Below, piece after piece: positions 12,578-15,352 of a DNA stretch of 15,352 nt. This DNA is from Planctomycetota bacterium (GTDB taxonomy: Bacteria; Planctomycetota; Planctomycetia; Pirellulales; Pirellulaceae). The position numbers and the translations under genes were made by a program. Every line of letters starts with the position of its first letter. Positions within the stretch are counted from its first letter, which is position 1. Where the stretch lies: assembly GCA_026692885.1 (NCBI GenBank), contig JAPLNJ010000979.1, positions 1 to 15,352 on the forward strand, written 5' to 3'. The notes under the pieces were generated by a model, which was given only the letters and a program-made list of their open reading frames with translations, was not told the origin of the DNA and did not search any database.

Positions 12578-12976
12578 GTGGGCAAGAAGGAGCAGCCAAA
12601 ACCGGCCCAACCAAAGTTCCAGAAGCCAGATTATGCGGTGACCATTGACGGAATCAACGAACTTATCCTGCGGGTGAACGCGGGCGACGAACCCGCGTTC
12701 TACGAGTTGCGGGAGATCTTGTGGAACGACAGCGGCGCATGGATTGTGGAAAACCTAGGCAACGTGGCAGGGCAGGCGCGGAAGGCAATGGAGGAACGGA
12801 TTTCCAGAGGGCAAAAGGCGTTCCTGTCGGCGATACAAATGAAGGTGGACCACTTGCGCAAGGAACTTGAAGGCCCGCAGCCGACGCCCGTCGAAAAACT
12901 CTTGGTCGAGCGAGTGCTGGCCACCTGGCTACAGGCAGCCGAAGCGGATTTGACAGACGCACGAACGACGAACTGA
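12578..12976 (+). CDS. Conserved hypothetical accessory protein (132 aa)
   Basis: The GTG at 12578 is chosen because GGAGAAA (12565-12571) precedes it; the frame is open from 12389 but that part lacks protein-like character. The product starts with a basic Pro/Lys-rich tail (GKKEQPKPAQPKFQKPDYAV) and continues as a helical protein: INELILRVNAGDEPAFYELR (about 28-47), then VEKLLVERVLATWLQAAEADL near the C-terminus. I associate this layout (an N-terminal block with AGDxxAxxELR, C-terminal PVEKLLVERVxxxWLQ) with uncharacterised planctomycete proteins found in variable regions. No enzymatic motif is visible. It is followed 11 bp later by a small gene, so the two probably share a transcript. Confidence 0.75.
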   Translation: MGKKEQPKPAQPKFQKPDYAVTIDGINELILRVNAGDEPAFYELREILWNDSGAWIVENLGNVAGQARKAMEERISRGQKAFLSAIQMKVDHLRKELEGPQPTPVEKLLVERVLATWLQAAEADLTDARTTN

Positions 12977-12987
12977 GGGGGAATGTC

Positions 12988-13167
12988 ATGTGCATCTGCG
13001 ACCGCTCGTCGATGGTCCGGTTGAAGCTTGATCAATTCCGGCAGATTCGGCGCGAAGCCTGGGAAGCATTGGATAGGACCAAGGGGGAGGACCCGGAGGT
13101 ATCCTTGAGGCTGATCCGGCTGATCATGGATTGCCTGCACAAAGAGGCACTTCTGGCGGGCCTTTAG
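12988..13167 (+). CDS. Small hypothetical protein (59 aa)
   Basis: ATG 12988 has a strong purine-rich ribosome-binding site (GAGGGGGAA, 12974-12982) overlapping the end of the upstream gene. The product begins MCICDRSSMVRLKLDQFRQI and is rich in Arg, Leu and Glu, predicted mostly helical, with no signal peptide. It ends LHKEALLAGL at TAG 13165-13167, where caspase homology begins in another frame, so its 3' end may have been created by a junction. Family not recognised. Its spacing to the 132-aa gene suggests a two-gene unit. Confidence 0.6.
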   Translation: MCICDRSSMVRLKLDQFRQIRREAWEALDRTKGEDPEVSLRLIRLIMDCLHKEALLAGL

Positions 13168-13171
13168 CTGC

Positions 13172-13510
13172 CTGGACAGCCGGCTGGGCAAGCTGAACTA
13201 CTGCGGCGCCGATGCCCAGGCCCTGCGCGATGTGCTTGTCAAGCAGGCGGCATTCCCGGCCGATCAAGTCGTCGTGCTGCACGACGAGCAGAAAGACCGC
13301 CTGAAACAGCCCCTGCGTCAGGCGATTGAACGCAATTTGAAGGCCCTGCTGGCCCAGGCCCGGCCCGGGGATTTTGTGCTGCTCTCCTTCAGCGGCCACG
13401 GACTCCATCAGGACAACGTCAGTTATCTCTGTCCGGCCGATGCCGACCTGGACCAGCCCCAAGCCACCATGATTCCCGTCTCGAAGCTCTACGAGCGGCT
13501 GGAGAAAGAA
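13172..13510 (+). pseudogene. Caspase-family (peptidase C14) p20 fragment
   Basis: The reading LGKLNYCGADAQALRDVLVK, VVVLHDEQ, GDFVLLSFSGHGLHQDNVSY and LCPADADLDQP is the central part of a caspase p20 domain, with the catalytic His in FSGHG (codon 13397-13399). The first strand of the fold (usually ending LLVGV) is missing on the left, and homology stops at YERLEK, before the segment that would carry the catalytic Cys (DACR-type motif). The frame stays open to 13846 through unrelated sequence; a GTG at 13232 could be called as a start. It is cut by the ATTATGCCG-rich insertion end at about 13511. Not expected to be an active protease. Confidence 0.8.
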
Positions 13511-13515
13511 TGGCG

Positions 13516-13635
13516 ATTATGCCGAGCTCGGCAACCGGCATTATGCCGCGTCCCGGATTATGCCGAATCGGGCCACCAATTTGACATGCAGACCGGCGAA
13601 TCCCGTGGGTTGTTCGTTACTCGACGCGGCATAAT
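13516..13635. repeat. Mobile-element end with iterated ATTATGCCG motif
   Basis: ATTATGCCG occurs directly at 13516, 13540 and 13557, and in reverse (CGGCATAAT) at 13627-13635. The second copy extends to a perfect 13-bp inverted pair, ATTATGCCGCGTC (13540-13552) / GACGCGGCATAAT (13623-13635). A perfect 14-bp palindrome TGCCGAGCTCGGCA lies at 13520-13533. The block begins exactly where caspase homology stops, so it marks an insertion or recombination junction. The type of element is uncertain. Confidence 0.7.
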
Positions 13636-13694
13636 CAGATGTCCTCCAGGAACGCCAACAGCTTGTCGTCCGGGCGGTAAAAGTAGGATCGCTG

Positions 13695-14936
13695 GTGATT
13701 GGTCCGGAGGACCAAACGCCGCTGGTGTTAGCATTGCTGGAGATTATCCAGCGGCAAGAGGCAGAAATCAGGGAACTGCGGGACGAGATCCACAAGCTGA
13801 AGGGGACCACGCAGCGGCCGAAGATCAAGCCGAGCAGTCTTTTTAAGCCGGGACCACCTCAGGCCTCGGATCAGACAGGCCGGCGTCCTGGGTCGGACAA
13901 GCGGCACAAGACGGTAGCCTTGCTGATTCACCAGGACCTACCGCTGGTGATCGAGGGCCTACCGTCAGGAACGCAAAGCGAGGGTTATCGGGACTTCGTT
14001 GTTCAGGATCTTTGCATCGGGGCCCACAACATCCGGTATCGCCGGACGGTGTACCGGTTGCCTGATGGGAACCTTCAGGTCGCGTCGCTACCGCCCCATG
14101 TCGAGGGCCACTTCGGTGTTCGGCTTCGTCAGTACATGCTCTACCAAGTCCATCAGAACCATGTCACGCAGGGACGATTGCTGGAGGAGTTGTGGGAGTT
14201 GGGCATCGACATTTCGGCGGGTCAGATCAGTGCGATCTTGCTCGACGGGCACGACGCGTTCCACGCCGAGAAGGATGCGTTGCTGCCGACGGCACGGGAA
14301 ATCAGTGGCTACCTGCACTGTGATGACACGTCCGCTCGTCACCGCGGGCACAACGCCGTCTGCACGCACATCGGCAATGAGCTGTTTGCCTCCTTCCACT
14401 CGACCGATTCGAAATCGCGGCTGAACTTTCTGCAACTGCTCTGTTTGCCCGAGGAACGTTACACGTGGAATGAAGAGGCCGTGAACTGTTTGGATTGGCT
14501 CGGCGCCGGCGTCAAGCTTCAACGACGGCTGGCGTCGGAACCCGATGCGAGTTGGAGCGGCCGAGCGGCCTGGAAAGCTCAACTGGATCACTGGGGGATC
14601 ACGCACGCGGACCACCGGACTGTGGTTTCGGAAGCGGCTCTCTTCGGCACATTATTGACGGAATCGTGGTACACCGCGTTGGGACTGATCAGCGACGACG
14701 CACCGCAATTCAAACTGTTCGGCTTCCTTCATGGCCTGTGCTGGGTGCATGGCGAGCGGAAGATCAATCGGCTAATTCCGCTGACCGAGCGTCAGCGGCA
14801 GGCGCAAGAATGCATCCAGGATGAGTTCTGGAAGATCTATGATCGGCTTAAGGCGTACCGCCTGGAACCCACCGCTGCCGAGAAGATCGCCATCGCCCAA
14901 GCCTTCCATCGAATGTGTCGGCAGAAGACCGGATAG
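13695..14936 (+). mobile_element. IS66-family-like transposase, C-terminally truncated (413 aa)
   Basis: The coding sequence begins at GTG 13695. It opens with a coiled coil (about 14-36: LLEIIQRQEAEIRELRDEI) as in IS66 TnpC. The DDE-type core includes CDDTSARHRGHNAVCTHIGN (209-228, Asp210/Asp211), FHSTDSKSRLNFLQLL (234-249), ISDDAPQFKLFGFLHGLCWV (332-351, Asp334/335) and HGERKINRL (352-360). The family normally continues past CRQKTG for roughly 70-100 residues, carrying the catalytic Glu (NxxE region) and a conserved tail; here it stops at TAG 14934-14936, so the third acidic residue is missing and transposition activity is unlikely. No tnpA/tnpB partners precede it. The zinc-finger region of classic IS66 proteins is not evident. 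The call is by motif recognition. Confidence 0.8.
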
Positions 14937-15112
14937 CGGCGTTGCTGGATCGTCTGGCCAAGATGCATTCTTGGCTGCGCTATAGCGGACGCGGCGAGTT
15001 GCAGGCTTGTGATCGCGAACTGCTCCGACCGGGCTTCGAACGGCTGCTGGCGGAAACGGCAGCAGTGCGTGAAGCCACTCAAGACTTCGTAGCGGAGTTG
15101 CAGCAACCATGA
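14915..15112 (+). CDS. Hypothetical short ORF coupled to the IS21-like transposase (65 aa)
   Basis: The frame opens with GTG 14915, inside the end of the IS66 gene, and no ribosome-binding site is evident, so the true start is uncertain. The product (RIAALLDRLAKMHSWLRYSG, later FERLLAETAAVREATQDFVA) is helical with a regular Leu/Ala pattern. Its TGA overlaps the next ATG (ATGA), typical of translational coupling. Its beginning (ALLDRLAKMH) weakly resembles what IS66 proteins have after CRQKTG, so the first part may be a frameshifted tail of that gene joined to another element. No function can be assigned. Confidence 0.4.
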   Translation: MSAEDRIAALLDRLAKMHSWLRYSGRGELQACDRELLRPGFERLLAETAAVREATQDFVAELQQP

Positions 15113-15352
15113 ACGATGCCTCGCAAGAGAACGAGATCATTCGTCGCTGGCAAGCGGGCCAGACGCAGCGCAGTATCGCGCGGGAGTTGGGGATCAATCG
15201 CAAACGCGTGGCGCGGGTGGTGCGCGAGCATCGGCAAGCCCGAGACACCGGGGGGGTGCATCCCGAGCTTCCGACACCCCGGAAGTCTCGCCGCGGTCGG
15301 CGACTGGCAGCCTTCGAGCCAGCCTTGTGCGACCTGTTGGAGCGTTATCCGG
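15109..15352 (+). CDS. IS21-like (IstA-type) transposase, N-terminal part, cut by window end
   Basis: ATG 15109 overlaps the preceding stop. The first 81 residues contain a helix-turn-helix, EIIRRWQAGQTQRSIARELG followed by INRKRVARVV, then a basic linker (PRKSRRGRRL) and FEPALCDLLERYP, the arrangement at the N-terminus of IS21-type transposases, where the helix-turn-helix binds the element ends. The catalytic rve domain should follow beyond 15352. An IstB-type ATPase gene would be expected downstream if this is IS21. An IS481 or related HTH transposase is the alternative. Confidence 0.7.
   Translation, partial: MNDASQENEIIRRWQAGQTQRSIARELGINRKRVARVVREHRQARDTGGVHPELPTPRKSRRGRRLAAFEPALCDLLERYP

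Overview
The window (about 15.4 kb, GC-rich) looks like a planctomycete chromosome, probably of a Pirellulales-like lineage. The reasons are three abundant small palindromic repeat types that I associate with these genomes (GTCAGGCT..AGCCTGAC hairpins, the GTAGCCGAATTCGCCAGAATTCGGG element, and the CCCCTCTCCC..GGGGCGAGGG element that translates as LSPEYRGEG), a tandem pair of secreted VIT/VWA proteins, a caspase-family fragment and planctomycete-type IS66 transposases. The assignment rests on recognition, not on a database search.

Left part (1-9850), chromosomal-type genes. A 31-bp tandem hairpin repeat (3-89) precedes a 59-aa gene (324-503) and, 14 bp later, an exported AGE-family sugar 2-epimerase closest to cellobiose 2-epimerases (518-1882). 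A 132-bp element with inverted ends (1923-2054) separates this from a convergent gene for a probable outer-membrane beta-barrel (2087-3055, minus). Divergent from that lie two tandem VIT-VWA paralogues (3336-5735 and 5921-8245), with a 135-bp palindromic element between them. Region 8246-9067 is non-coding and packed with inverted repeats. An SDR oxidoreductase of the fructuronate-reductase-like type follows (9068-9850), then a frameshifted IS66 remnant.

Right part (10265-15352), accessory DNA. A 42-nt remnant of the 3' half of a tRNA with a CAT anticodon lies on the minus strand. Its orientation implies that an integrated element extends to the right. The region then holds eight GGGACA motifs spaced at multiples of about 11-12 bp, and a translationally coupled winged-helix protein plus nucleotidyltransferase pair resembling AbiEi/AbiEii toxin-antitoxin systems. 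A symmetric four-half-site operator-like sequence precedes this pair. The nucleotidyltransferase seems to have lost its 3' end. Next come two small uncharacterised genes, a caspase p20 fragment cut before its catalytic Cys, a cluster of ATTATGCCG motifs, an IS66-type transposase lacking its C-terminus, and the start of an IS21-like transposase that runs off the window.

The best candidates for something little described are the wHTH/nucleotidyltransferase operon with its symmetric control region and upstream phased repeats, and the paired VIT-VWA proteins with a shared extra C-terminal module. No complete new system can be demonstrated from this sequence alone.
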